From assembly GCA_963835135.1 (NCBI GenBank), contig CAWIEF010000003.1:744001-808000 (forward strand): a stretch of 64,000 nucleotides of DNA. The letters run 5' to 3'. A program made the position numbers and the translations under genes. The number at the start of each line of letters is the position of its first letter. Within the stretch, counting starts at the first letter, position 1. A model generated the notes under the pieces. The model saw only the letters and a program-made list of their open reading frames with translations, was not told where the DNA came from and did not search any database. This document shows positions 1 through 8,831 of this stretch, one piece after another. The stretch is from JAVVHH01 sp963835135. GTDB lineage: Bacteria > Pseudomonadota > Alphaproteobacteria > Acetobacterales > Acetobacteraceae.

Positions 1-710
1 GCCGGCTGGCCGTCGATGGCGGCGAAGAGAACGGCGAGACGCTCAAGGAGGGTAAGCGCGATCTCGGCACCCATCCCGAGAGCGGAGAGCCCGTCACGGT
101 CCGCCGGGGACCCTATGGCCTGTATGTCCAACAGGGCGAGGCGGACCCGGAGGACAAAAAGAAGAAGCCGCGCCGGACCGCAATCCCGCGCGGCATGGAT
201 GGCGAACAGATGACGCTCGAGCAGGCGCTCGGCCTGCTGTCGCTGCCGCGGCTGGTCGGATTGCATCCCGAGCGCGGCGAGCCCATCGAGGCCGGCATCG
301 GCCGGTTCGGCCCGTTCGTGAAGATGGGCGCCATCTTCGCCTCGCTCGACAAGGACGACGACGTCCTCCACGTCGGCCTCAACCGGGCCGTCGACGCGCT
401 CGCCAAGAAGCTCGACAGCGTCCGCAGCCTCGGCACGCATCCGGGCGACAAGCAGCCGGTGGTGGTGCGCAAGGGCCGGTTCGGCCCGTATGCGCAGCAC
501 GGCAATACAGTCGCGACCCTGCCGCGCGATCTCGGGATGGACGAGATCGGGCTCGAGGCGGCCGTGTCGCTGCTCAAGGAAAAGGGCAAGGCGCTCAAGC
601 CGCGGCCGGGCAGCAAGAAGCCGGCGGCCAAGGCGAAGCCGTCCGGAAAGCCGGGCGCTGCACCAAAGCGTGCCAGCAAGCCAAAAGCCGCCGCCAAGAC
701 AGCGGGCTGA
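1..710 (+). CDS. topA: DNA topoisomerase I, C-terminal part (5' end outside window)
   Basis: Type IA topoisomerase that relaxes negative supercoils. Only the C-terminal region is present; the frame is open from base 3 to a TGA at 708-710. The protein shows repeated topoisomerase C-terminal units of the form R-x-G-P-[YF]-G-x-Y/V-Q, for example RRGPYGLYVQQGE, GRFGPFVKMG and GRFGPYAQHG, each followed by a short DGxxxxTLxxxLGxDE-like element. The tail is Lys/Ala/Pro-rich, as expected for a DNA-binding end. No catalytic domain lies in the window. The next gene, rnr, probably starts inside its 3' end. Identification rests on the repeat pattern and on the topA-rnr order. Confidence 0.9.
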   Translation, partial: RLAVDGGEENGETLKEGKRDLGTHPESGEPVTVRRGPYGLYVQQGEADPEDKKKKPRRTAIPRGMDGEQMTLEQALGLLSLPRLVGLHPERGEPIEAGIGRFGPFVKMGAIFASLDKDDDVLHVGLNRAVDALAKKLDSVRSLGTHPGDKQPVVVRKGRFGPYAQHGNTVATLPRDLGMDEIGLEAAVSLLKEKGKALKPRPGSKKPAAKAKPSGKPGAAPKRASKPKAAAKTAG

Positions 711-2784
711 ACGAACGCCGGGCAAGCTCCCCACCAGCGACGAGATCCGCCGCTTCGTAGCCGAGGCACCCGGCCGCGTCGGCAAGCGCGAGATCGCCCG
801 CGAGTTCGGCATCGCGCCCGACGACAAGCTGGCCTTGCGTTCGTTGTTGGCCGAACTCAAGACCGACGGCACCATCGCGCCCGCCGGTCACCGGCGCTTC
901 ACCGGCCCGGCACGCACGCCTGACGCCATGGTCGTCCGCATCACCGGCACCGATCCCGACGGTGAGGCGATCGGCCGCCCCGTCGAGTGGCCCGGTGGCG
1001 GCACGCCCCCGCTCGTGTTCATGCGGCCGGAGCGGCGGGACCAGCCTTCGTTGGTGCCTGGCGAGCGGGTGCTGGCGCAACTGAAGTCGATCGGCGGTGG
1101 AAGATACGAGGGGCGCACCCTGCGCCGCCTCACCGACCAGCCGGGCCGCCTGCTGGGCGTCTATCAGCCGCGATCGGGCGGGACCGGGCGCATCGAGCCA
1201 ATCGACCGTCGGGTCAAGGCGGAGTGGCGCGTGCCGGCAGGCGAGGACGGCGGGGCCGAGCCGGGCGAGATCGTCGTCGCCGTGCCGCTTCCGCATGGCG
1301 GGGCCGGGCTGAAGCCGGTCCGCATCGTCGAGCGGTTGGGTCCGATGGGGGATGCCGGCTCGATTAGCCGGATCTGCATCGTCACGCACGAGATTCCTGA
1401 CGAGTTCCCTGCCGACGCCCTCGAGCAAGCCAGCCGTGCCGGCCCGGTCTCGGCCGCCGGCCGTGAAGACCTCCGCGCCATCCCGCTCGTGACGATCGAT
1501 GGCGAGGACGCGCGGGATTTCGACGACGCGGTCTGGGCCGAGCCGGACGGCGACGGCTTCCGGCTGATCGTCGCGATCGCCGACGTGTCGCACTACGTCC
1601 ACCCCGGCTCGCCACTCGACCGCGAGGCGCGGCATCGCGGCAATAGCGTCTACTTCCCCGATCGCGTCGTCCCGATGCTGCCCGAAGCGCTCTCGAACGG
1701 CTGGTGCAGCCTGCGCCCCGGCGAGGATCGCGGCTGTCTGTTTGCCGAAATGCGGATCGGCGCCGATGGCCACGCGACCACGCACCGGTTCGGCCGGGGC
1801 CTCATGCGCAGCGCCGCCCGCCTCACCTATGACGAGGCGCAAGCCACCCGAGACGGCGCGGCGATAGCGCCGCTATTCGCCGCCTACCGCGCGCTCCTCG
1901 TCGCCCGGCAGGCCCGCGGCACGCTGGACCTCGATCTGCCGGAGCGGCAAGTGAGGCTCAAGGACGGCAAAGTCGAGGATGTCCGCCCGCGCCAGCGCCT
2001 CGACAGCCATCGCCTAATCGAAGAATTCATGATCCTCGCCAACGTCGCTGCCGCCGAGGAGATCGAGCGTGTGCAGCGCGCCTGCATGTACCGGGTCCAT
2101 GCCCCACCGTCGGACGAGAAGCTCGAGGCGCTGCGCACCGTCCTGCATGGGATGGCGCTGAGCCTGCCGCCGGGCGGCCAGGTGCATCCGCGCGACCTCG
2201 ACCGGCTGCTGCGTCGCGTCGCCGGCTCGCCAGAGGCGCCGTTGATCAACGAGATCATGCTGCGAAGCCAGAGCCAGGCCGAGTATTCGCCGGACAATAT
2301 CGGCCATTTCGGCCTCGCGCTGCCCCGCTACGCCCATTTTACCAGCCCGATCCGGCGGTATGCCGATCTGCTGGTGCATCGCGCGCTGGTCGGCGGCGAG
2401 ACCGACTGGCCCGCGGGCACGGCCGCCCATATCAGCGCGACCGAACGCCGCGCGGCGCTTGCCGAACGCGAAGCGGTCGAGCGGTATCTCGCAGCCTTCA
2501 TGGCGGATCGGGTCGGGGCGGTGTTCCCTGCGCGTGTCACTGGCGTACAACGCTTCGGCATATTTGTCACACTGCTAGAGAATGGCGCGAGCGGTCTGGT
2601 GCCAGCCAGCAGCCTGCCCGATGTTTTCTGGAAATTCGACGAGGCTTCACAATCACTCACCGGGCGTCACACGAACTTGGTCTTCCGCCTCGGGCAGCAG
2701 GTGGACGTGCGTCTCGTCGAGGCTAGCGCGCTGACCGGCGGCATGCTCTTCGCGGTGGCCGCGGCATCCGGCGCGCCCCGGTGA
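670..2784 (+). CDS. rnr: Ribonuclease R (3'-5' exoribonuclease)
   Basis: RNase II/R family enzyme that degrades structured RNA processively. From a GTG at 670 it is 704 aa. An N-terminal helix-turn-helix-like segment and cold-shock domains precede the RNB domain. The RNB catalytic acidic cluster is DGEDARDFDDAV near residues 277-288, and a C-terminal S1 domain lies near residues 615-690 (AVFPARVTGVQRFGIFVTL). The start is uncertain: no ATG lies near the expected N-terminus, and the GTG at 670 overlaps topA by 41 bp and has no strong Shine-Dalgarno sequence. The 3' end overlaps the next gene by 4 bp (GTGA), which suggests translational coupling. Confidence 0.92.
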   Translation: MPASQKPPPRQRAERTPGKLPTSDEIRRFVAEAPGRVGKREIAREFGIAPDDKLALRSLLAELKTDGTIAPAGHRRFTGPARTPDAMVVRITGTDPDGEAIGRPVEWPGGGTPPLVFMRPERRDQPSLVPGERVLAQLKSIGGGRYEGRTLRRLTDQPGRLLGVYQPRSGGTGRIEPIDRRVKAEWRVPAGEDGGAEPGEIVVAVPLPHGGAGLKPVRIVERLGPMGDAGSISRICIVTHEIPDEFPADALEQASRAGPVSAAGREDLRAIPLVTIDGEDARDFDDAVWAEPDGDGFRLIVAIADVSHYVHPGSPLDREARHRGNSVYFPDRVVPMLPEALSNGWCSLRPGEDRGCLFAEMRIGADGHATTHRFGRGLMRSAARLTYDEAQATRDGAAIAPLFAAYRALLVARQARGTLDLDLPERQVRLKDGKVEDVRPRQRLDSHRLIEEFMILANVAAAEEIERVQRACMYRVHAPPSDEKLEALRTVLHGMALSLPPGGQVHPRDLDRLLRRVAGSPEAPLINEIMLRSQSQAEYSPDNIGHFGLALPRYAHFTSPIRRYADLLVHRALVGGETDWPAGTAAHISATERRAALAEREAVERYLAAFMADRVGAVFPARVTGVQRFGIFVTLLENGASGLVPASSLPDVFWKFDEASQSLTGRHTNLVFRLGQQVDVRLVEASALTGGMLFAVAAASGAPR

Positions 2785-4301
2785 TCCGCTCGGCATTCAC
2801 CCTGTTGCTCGTTCTTCTGGCCGGACCTGCCTGGTCGCAGACGCAACAGGATCGCTTCGCCGGCGAAGTCGCCACGGCCGTATTCAGCACGGCCATGGAG
2901 TTCATCGCGCCCCGCGCGCTCGATGCGGTCAGCATCCAGCAGCTCGCCATCTGGGGTCTTCGTGGCATCACCACGCTCGACCCGGCGCTGTCGCCCACAC
3001 TTTCGGACGGCATGGTCTCGCTGCGCCGGGGCGACACCACGCTATTCCAGCGCCCGGCGCCCCCGACCAACAGTGCCGAAGGCTGGGGCAGCTTGGTCAG
3101 CGACCTCGCCGCGTCCGCCTGGACCAACTCGGCCGCCATCCAGGCCGCGGGAAGCCAAGGAGTGATCACGACCTTCTTCGACGAGCTGTTCAACCACCTC
3201 GACCCGTACTCCCGCTACGTCGCGCCCGAAGCGGCGGACGAGGACCGTGCGCGCCGGTCGGGTGAGGCTGGCGCCGGGCTGCTGATCACACAGGTGCGCC
3301 AGGCCTTCGTCGTCCAGACGGTGAACGCCGACGGCCCGGCGGCCGAAGCGGGCGTGGTGGCCGGCGACCAGATCGTGGCCGTCGACGATCAGCCGACGCG
3401 CGGCGAAGATCTCGACACGGTATTGGGCTGGATCTCCGGCCTGGAGGGCACCGAGGTCACCCTCACGATCCGGTCGCGCACCGGCCGCGTCCGCCGGATC
3501 GAACTCGAGCGCGTGGTGCTCCCGCCGGAGACGGTGTTCGGCAGCCGCACCGGCGACATCATCCTGTTGCGCGTCTCCGGGTTCAGCAGCGACACGGACG
3601 AGCGGTTCGGCCGCGAGCTCGAGCGCCAGCTCGGCCGCGCCGGCAAGGCCAGCTTGCGGGGCATCGTCATCGACTTGCGCGGCAATCGGGGCGGGCTGCT
3701 GCGTCAGGCCGTCGCGGCGACCGATCTGCTGGTCGATACCGGGGTCATCGCCACCACCGCCGGCCGCAATCCGCAGGCGGCGCATGAGTGGGTGGCTGAT
3801 CAGACCGACATGGCGGTGGGCAAACCGGTGATCGTGCTCGTCGACGGACGGACGGCGAGCGCGGCCGAGATCATGGCCGGTGCGCTCGCGGGACAGGGCC
3901 GGGCCGTGATCGTCGGCAGTTCGACGCTGGGCAAGGGCCTGGTGCAGACGATCTCGACGTTGCCGGACGGCGGCGAGCTGTTCGTGTCCTGGAGCCGCGT
4001 TCTGGCGCCCGGCGGTTGGCCCTACCAGGGGCTGGGCGTGCTCCCGCAAGTCTGCACGAGCCTGGGCAAGGACTCGGTCGCCGAACAACTCGCAAGCCTC
4101 GACAAGGGCACGCTGGCGCTGCGCCAAGCGCTGGAGCGGCACCGCGCCGCGCGTGCGCCGGTGCCGCCCGCCGAAGTGGTCGAGCAGCGGGCGGCCTGTC
4201 CGGCGGCGGAAGGCAAGGATCAGGACCTGACGGTGGCCAAATACCTCCTCACCCACCCGAACGCCTACGCGACGGCCCTGCTGCCGCCAGCCACGCCATG
4301 A
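2781..4301 (+). CDS. S41 family C-terminal processing protease with PDZ domain
   Basis: Carboxy-terminal processing (Ctp/Tsp-type) serine protease, 506 aa, expected in the periplasm. A signal peptide covers about residues 1-20 (hydrophobic LLLVLLAG, then AWSQ). A PDZ domain follows at about 165-245 (GLLITQV, GVVAGDQIVAVDD). The S41 catalytic core has the Ser in DGRTASAAEIM near residue 358 and the Lys in GSSTLGKGLVQT near residue 383, the usual spacing of about 25 residues. The GTG start overlaps the rnr stop by 4 bp, so the gene is co-transcribed with rnr. The substrate cannot be read from the sequence. Confidence 0.9.
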   Translation: MIRSAFTLLLVLLAGPAWSQTQQDRFAGEVATAVFSTAMEFIAPRALDAVSIQQLAIWGLRGITTLDPALSPTLSDGMVSLRRGDTTLFQRPAPPTNSAEGWGSLVSDLAASAWTNSAAIQAAGSQGVITTFFDELFNHLDPYSRYVAPEAADEDRARRSGEAGAGLLITQVRQAFVVQTVNADGPAAEAGVVAGDQIVAVDDQPTRGEDLDTVLGWISGLEGTEVTLTIRSRTGRVRRIELERVVLPPETVFGSRTGDIILLRVSGFSSDTDERFGRELERQLGRAGKASLRGIVIDLRGNRGGLLRQAVAATDLLVDTGVIATTAGRNPQAAHEWVADQTDMAVGKPVIVLVDGRTASAAEIMAGALAGQGRAVIVGSSTLGKGLVQTISTLPDGGELFVSWSRVLAPGGWPYQGLGVLPQVCTSLGKDSVAEQLASLDKGTLALRQALERHRAARAPVPPAEVVEQRAACPAAEGKDQDLTVAKYLLTHPNAYATALLPPATP

Positions 4302-4396
4302 TCCCTCTTGACCGGAGGGCTCGGCTTGATCATTTTCCGGCGCTCCGCCCGGGTCGACCGTTCCGCCTCGGGCTGACGCCCTCGAGGAAGTAGGCC

Positions 4397-4564
4397 ATGG
4401 CCAAGACCAACACCGTTCAGATCAAGCTCGTGTCCACCGCGGACACCGGATATTTCTACGTGACGAAGAAGAACGCCCGGACGACGACCGGCAAGCTCGA
4501 GCTCAAGAAATACGACCCGGTTGCCCGCAAGCACGTCGCGTTCAAGGAAGCCAAGATCAAGTAG
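4397..4564 (+). CDS. rpmG: 50S ribosomal protein L33
   Basis: Short 55-aa basic protein beginning MAKTNTVQIKLVSTADTGYF and ending FKEAKIK. The YFYVTKKNARTT block and the KLELKKYDPVARKHV block are diagnostic of the bacterial L33 family. It is the Cys-free form, lacking zinc-binding CxxC pairs, so it is a zinc-independent L33. A GAGGAAG Shine-Dalgarno sequence lies about 8 nt before the ATG. The 95-bp gap after the S41 protease is long enough for its own promoter. Confidence 0.96.
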   Translation: MAKTNTVQIKLVSTADTGYFYVTKKNARTTTGKLELKKYDPVARKHVAFKEAKIK

Positions 4565-4643
4565 GCTTTGCCGACCGGGTAAGCGGTTCCGTCTTACCCC
4601 GATTACACTTGCCCTTCCCGGTTCGCTGGGTCAGAGACGAAGC

Positions 4644-4895
4644 ATGGCCGATGCTCGTCAGATTGAAACCGAAATCCTGGTGCAGACCACAGCGCGAGGG
4701 TTCGATCAATCGATCTGTCCCAGCGAGGTGGCGCGAACCCTGGCCGAGGAGTGGCGGCCGCTGATGGGGGTCGTCCGCCAAGCGGCAGTGCGGCTGGCGC
4801 AGGCCGGGCAGATCGACATCCTGCGGAAAGGCAAGCCGATCGACCCTGCCGATATCCACGGCGTGATCCGCCTGCGCGCCAGGGCTGCCCGATGA
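4644..4895 (+). CDS. DUF3253 domain-containing small protein
   Basis: An 83-aa protein (MADARQIETEILVQ...) matching the DUF3253 pattern: an N-terminal helix, then S-EVAR-LAEEWRPLMGVVRQAAVRLAQAGQI and the conserved end LRKGKPIDPADIHGVIRLR. This looks like a small winged-helix-type fold. The biochemical role is unknown. It overlaps the following ABC transporter gene by 4 bp (ATGA), so the two are probably translated together. Assignment is from remembered family pattern only. Confidence 0.85.
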   Translation: MADARQIETEILVQTTARGFDQSICPSEVARTLAEEWRPLMGVVRQAAVRLAQAGQIDILRKGKPIDPADIHGVIRLRARAAR

Positions 4896-6685
4896 CGCGG
4901 ACCGGCACCCTTCTGGGCCGGGCCTGGCGCCTGACGACACCCTACTTTATGAGGTCCGAGGAGCGCTGGAGCGCGCGCGGCATGCTGGTCGGCATCATCG
5001 CGCTCGCGCTCACGCAGGTCGGCGCCAGCGCCCTGATCAACTTCTGGTATGGCCAGTTCTACGACGCGGTGCAGTCGAAGGACCTCGATTCGTTCATCCG
5101 CCTGCTGCTCTGGTATCGGTGGGACGCCCAGCACGGCTTCATGCTCGGCTTCGTGCCGATCGTCACGCCGCTCGTGCCGCTCGGCGGGCTTCAGGCCTAT
5201 GTCCAGCAATGGCTGCAGATCCGTTGGCGAAGCTGGATGACCGCCGCCGTGCTCGGCAACTACATGTCAGACCGCGCCTACTATACGATCGGCATCACCC
5301 AAATCGCCGGCGACCCCGGGACCGACAACCCGGACCAGCGCATCTCCGAAGACATCCGCGACTTCACCTCGAGCACGCTCGACTTGGCGATCAGCTTCAT
5401 CTCGCGCACGACAAACCTGTTCAGCTTCGCGGTGATCCTGTGGGGCCTTTCAGGCTCGACGGAGATCTTCGGCATCACCATCCCCGGTTACATGCTGTGG
5501 GGCGCGCTGCTCTACGCAATCGTCGGCACGTGGTTGACCCATCTCGTCGGTCGCTCGCTGGTGCCGCTCAACTTCCTGCGCCAGAAGGCGGAAGCCGATT
5601 TCCGCTACGCGCTCGTCCGGCTGCGCGAGAATGGGGAGGGCGTGGCGCTGTCGGGCGGCGAGGCGGAGGAGCGGGCGATCCTCGGCAACCGCTTCTCCGA
5701 GGTCACCCAGAACTGGTTCCGCCTCATGACCCGGCGCTTTAAGCTCAGCCTGCTGACCGACACCTACGAGCAGGCTGCCGTCATCTTCCCGTTCGTGCTG
5801 GGAGCGCCCCGCTACTTCGCCGGCGCGATCGAACTCGGCGGCCTGATGCGCATCGTCAGCGCGTTCAGCCAGGTGCAGCGGTCGCTGTCGTGGTTCGTGT
5901 CCGTCTACGAGCTGCTTGCGGCGTGGAGCGCCACCATCAGCCGTCTGACCACTTTCGAGGCGGCAATCGGGACCGCGCACGCCTTGGCCGTCTCCGGACC
6001 TGCCATCAGCGAGAGCGGCGGCGACGCCATCACGCTCGGCCACGCCGAGGTCCTGCTGCCCAACGGCCAGCCCGTGCTGCGCCACGCCGACGTCGCGTTC
6101 CGCCGCGGCCAGTCCGTCACCATCGCCGGACGATCTGGCAGCGGCAAGTCGACGCTGTTCCGCGCGATCGCCGGGATCTGGCCGTTCGGCAACGGCCGCA
6201 TCGAGCGCCCGCTCGGCAGCTACCTGTTCCTTCCGCAACGGCCCTATCTCCCGCTCGGGACTCTGCGTCATGCGATCACCTACCCAGGCGACGAACGGGC
6301 TTACGAGCCGGGCGTGGTGCGTCAAGCACTGACGGCCGCCGGGTTGCCGGCGCTCGTGGAGCGGATCGACGAGGAACAGCCGTGGTCGCAGATGCTCTCC
6401 GGCGGGGAGCAGCAGCGTTTGGCCATCGCCCGCGCGCTCCTGATCCGGCCGGACTGGCTGTTCCTCGACGAAGCCACGTCGAGCCTGGATCCGGCCGCGG
6501 AGGACGAGCTCTACAGCGCGCTCCGCCAGCATCTGCCGGAGACGACGATCATCTCCATCGCGCACCGCCCCGACGTCGCCGGCTACCACGCCGAGGTGTT
6601 GACGTTCCAGCGCAAGCCCGGCGAAGCCGGCGCCCTGATCGGCCGTCAGCCCGCCGCGACGATGGAGAGTACGGCCGCGCCGTAA
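4892..6685 (+). CDS. ABC transporter, fused permease/ATP-binding protein (SbmA/BacA-like, ABCD-type)
   Basis: Half-transporter of 597 aa. The N-terminal membrane domain (about residues 20-330) has the ABC_membrane_2 style seen in SbmA/BacA/YddA proteins: ALINFWYGQFYDAVQ, WRSWMT, YYTIG and DNPDQRISEDIRDF. The C-terminal ATPase has Walker A GRSGSGKSTL near residue 413, signature LSGGEQQRLAIARALL near 503 and Walker B DWLFLDEATSSLD. Relatives export or import peptides, vitamin B12 or very long chain fatty-acid derivatives; the substrate here is unknown. It is coupled to the upstream DUF3253 gene. Its 3' end overlaps the convergent recQ 3' end by 40 bp. Confidence 0.9.
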   Translation: MTRTGTLLGRAWRLTTPYFMRSEERWSARGMLVGIIALALTQVGASALINFWYGQFYDAVQSKDLDSFIRLLLWYRWDAQHGFMLGFVPIVTPLVPLGGLQAYVQQWLQIRWRSWMTAAVLGNYMSDRAYYTIGITQIAGDPGTDNPDQRISEDIRDFTSSTLDLAISFISRTTNLFSFAVILWGLSGSTEIFGITIPGYMLWGALLYAIVGTWLTHLVGRSLVPLNFLRQKAEADFRYALVRLRENGEGVALSGGEAEERAILGNRFSEVTQNWFRLMTRRFKLSLLTDTYEQAAVIFPFVLGAPRYFAGAIELGGLMRIVSAFSQVQRSLSWFVSVYELLAAWSATISRLTTFEAAIGTAHALAVSGPAISESGGDAITLGHAEVLLPNGQPVLRHADVAFRRGQSVTIAGRSGSGKSTLFRAIAGIWPFGNGRIERPLGSYLFLPQRPYLPLGTLRHAITYPGDERAYEPGVVRQALTAAGLPALVERIDEEQPWSQMLSGGEQQRLAIARALLIRPDWLFLDEATSSLDPAAEDELYSALRQHLPETTIISIAHRPDVAGYHAEVLTFQRKPGEAGALIGRQPAATMESTAAP

Positions 6686-8448
6686 CGCTCGAGCTTGCTG
6701 GTGCCGACCCCGCGGATGGAGCCGAGGGCGAGGTTGCTGTGCGGCCGGGTGGCGGCGATCTCGCGCAAGACGCTGTCCTGGAAGATGACGTAGGGCGGCA
6801 CCGACTGCCGCTTGGCTTCCGCCGTCCGCCATTGGCGAAGCGCCTCGAACATCGGGCCGCCCTCGCCCGCTGCGGGCGGATTCGGCACGCCGCGCTCGCG
6901 GGCCGCTTTCGGGCGCTCCTTCTCCTCGCGGAGCATCACCTTGGCCTCCCCGCGCAGGATGCCGCGCGCCTCGTCGGGCACCAGCACCAGGCTGGCGTAT
7001 TCGCCGCTGCCGGTCTCGAGCGCGCCGCGGGCGATCAATTGCCGGATCACGCCGCGCCAGAACGGCACCGGCTGGTCGCGCCCGACGCCGAACGTCGGCA
7101 GCGCCTCGTGGCCGTGTTTCTGCACCATTGGCGTGCGTTCCCCGCGCAGCACGCTGACGATATGCAGCGCGCCGAACATCTGTCCGGTGCGGTAGATCGC
7201 CGAGAGCACCTTCTGCGCCGCGACGGTCCCGTCGATCAGCGGCACCGGCGCCCGGCAATTGTCGCAGTGGCCGCAGCCGTGACCCAACTCCTCGCCGAAG
7301 CACGCCAGCAAGGCGCGCGTGCGGCACTCGGTCGTTTCGGTCAGCGAGATCATCGCCTCCAAGCGGCCGCGCATGATCCGCCGCTGCGCATCGGGCGCGG
7401 ACGACTGGGCCAGGAAATAGCGCGCCCGCGCGATGTCCTCGCCGCCGTAGAGCAGAAGCGTGTCGGCCCGCTCGCCATCCCGGCCCGCGCGGCCGATCTG
7501 CTGGTAGTAGGCCTCTGGGCTGTCCGGCATGTCGAGATGGACGACGAAGCGCACGTCGGGCCGGTCGATGCCCATGCCGAACGCGATCGTCGCCACGATC
7601 ACGACCGGCTCGCCGCTGCGGAACCGGCTGAGGCCGACCCGCTTCTCCAAGGGCGAGAGCCCGGCATGGAACGCGATCGCCGGCAGCCCCTTCTCGGCCA
7701 GCCGCTTGGCTACCCGCTCCGTCTTGGCCCGGCTGCCGCAGTAAACGATACCGGCCTGCCCGGTCCGCCCGCGCAGGAACTCGAGCAATTCGCGGGTCTC
7801 GCCCTCCTTGGCCTGGGCGGCGACGTAGAGGTTCGCGCGGTGGAAGCTCGCCGCGAACACGGCGGCGCCCTGCATGTGCAGCGCCTGGAGGATATCCGTC
7901 CGGGTGCGCGGGTCGGCCGTCGCCGTCAGCGCCACGCGCGGGACGTTCGGGAATACCTCGGCCAAGCGCGCCAGCCCGCGATATTCCGGCCGGAACTCGT
8001 GCCCCCAGGCAGAGACACAGTGCGCCTCGTCGATGGCGATCAGCGCGATGCGCCGCCGCACCAGGCGCTCCAGCGTGCCCGGCATGAGCAGCCGCTCCGG
8101 CGAGAGATACAGCAGGTCGAGCCGCCCCGCCTCGAGCTCGCGCGCTGCCTCCGCCGCGCGATCGGGTTCGACCTCGGAGTGCATCGCGGCCGCGGCCACG
8201 CCGAGCTGGCGCAGGCTGGCCACCTGGTCGTCCATCAGTGCGATCAGCGGGGAGATGACGATCGCCGTGCCATCGCGACAGAGCGCCGGCACTTGGTAGC
8301 AGAGGCTCTTGCCACCGCCGGTGGGCATCAGGACAAGGGCGTCACCGCCGGAGACCACCTGCTCGACGGCTGCCGCTTGCTGGCCGCGGAATTCGCTGAA
8401 GCCGAACACGCGGCGCAGCACCTCCGCCGGCGCGCTCTTGTGCTCCAT
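6646..8448 (-). CDS. recQ: ATP-dependent DNA helicase RecQ
   Basis: 3'-5' DNA helicase of 600 aa for recombination and replication-fork repair. It has Walker A MPTGGGKSLCYQ near residue 45 and the DEAH box IDEAHCVSAWGHEFRPEYR near residue 138. The RecQ zinc site is the Cys-rich stretch CRTRALLACFGE...CGHCDNC near residues 374-395. A winged-helix RQC domain follows, then an HRDC domain in the last 70 residues (FQDSVLREIAATRP, GVGTSKLERYG). The ATG at 8448 overlaps the stop of the OmpA-like gene (TGATG), so it is the last gene of the amidohydrolase-cydDC operon. Confidence 0.95.
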   Translation of the reverse strand: MEHKSAPAEVLRRVFGFSEFRGQQAAAVEQVVSGGDALVLMPTGGGKSLCYQVPALCRDGTAIVISPLIALMDDQVASLRQLGVAAAAMHSEVEPDRAAEAARELEAGRLDLLYLSPERLLMPGTLERLVRRRIALIAIDEAHCVSAWGHEFRPEYRGLARLAEVFPNVPRVALTATADPRTRTDILQALHMQGAAVFAASFHRANLYVAAQAKEGETRELLEFLRGRTGQAGIVYCGSRAKTERVAKRLAEKGLPAIAFHAGLSPLEKRVGLSRFRSGEPVVIVATIAFGMGIDRPDVRFVVHLDMPDSPEAYYQQIGRAGRDGERADTLLLYGGEDIARARYFLAQSSAPDAQRRIMRGRLEAMISLTETTECRTRALLACFGEELGHGCGHCDNCRAPVPLIDGTVAAQKVLSAIYRTGQMFGALHIVSVLRGERTPMVQKHGHEALPTFGVGRDQPVPFWRGVIRQLIARGALETGSGEYASLVLVPDEARGILRGEAKVMLREEKERPKAARERGVPNPPAAGEGGPMFEALRQWRTAEAKRQSVPPYVIFQDSVLREIAATRPHSNLALGSIRGVGTSKLERYGAAVLSIVAAG

Positions 8449-8828
8449 CACGTGCCGAGCCTGATGTCCACGCGGCGGCTCTCGATCGCCGGATCGCCGC
8501 CCAGCGCCCGGCGGGGGGTCAATTCGATGCGCTCCCGCGCCACCCCTGCCCGCAGCAGCGCGTCGGCGACAGTCTGGGCGCGGATGCGGGATTGGATCTG
8601 ATCGGCCTCCGGCGCCCCCGGATCGTCCGCGAAGCCGGCAACGACGAGGCCGAGAGAGGGCGCCCTGCCGGCTGCCTGCGCCGCCCGGGCGATCGTCGCG
8701 CGTGCGGCCGGGTCGAGCGTGGTGGATTGGCCGTCGTAGTAGATGACGTAGTCGGCCCGACGGTCCGGGTCCGCGCCGTAGCTGCAGGACGCGCACAGTA
8801 AGACGAGCACCAACCGCCGACCGACCAC
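8448..8828 (-). CDS. OmpA-like envelope protein, probable lipoprotein
   Basis: A 126-aa protein with an N-terminal export signal (RRLVLVLLCASCSYGA) whose Cys residues could serve as a lipobox, although the -3 position is not ideal. The rest resembles a short OmpA/MotB peptidoglycan-binding domain: YVIYYDGQSTTLDPAARATI, LVVAGFADDPG, RIRAQTVADALLRAGVARERIE and the closing SRRVDIRLG. It starts with GTG, 3 bp after the cydC stop, and its stop overlaps the recQ start. It probably anchors in the outer membrane. A specific role is not known. Confidence 0.78.
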   Translation of the reverse strand: MVGRRLVLVLLCASCSYGADPDRRADYVIYYDGQSTTLDPAARATIARAAQAAGRAPSLGLVVAGFADDPGAPEADQIQSRIRAQTVADALLRAGVARERIELTPRRALGGDPAIESRRVDIRLGT

Positions 8829-8831
8829 CCG

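Noticed and set aside
4308..4336. Possible promoter before rpmG (TTGACC, 17 bp, CATTTT)
   Set aside because: The -10 box matches only three of six positions, too weak to report as a feature.
5890..8601. Plus-strand frame of about 900 codons overlapping the ABC transporter and recQ
   Set aside because: It runs through two strongly supported genes in other frames and has no recognisable domain.
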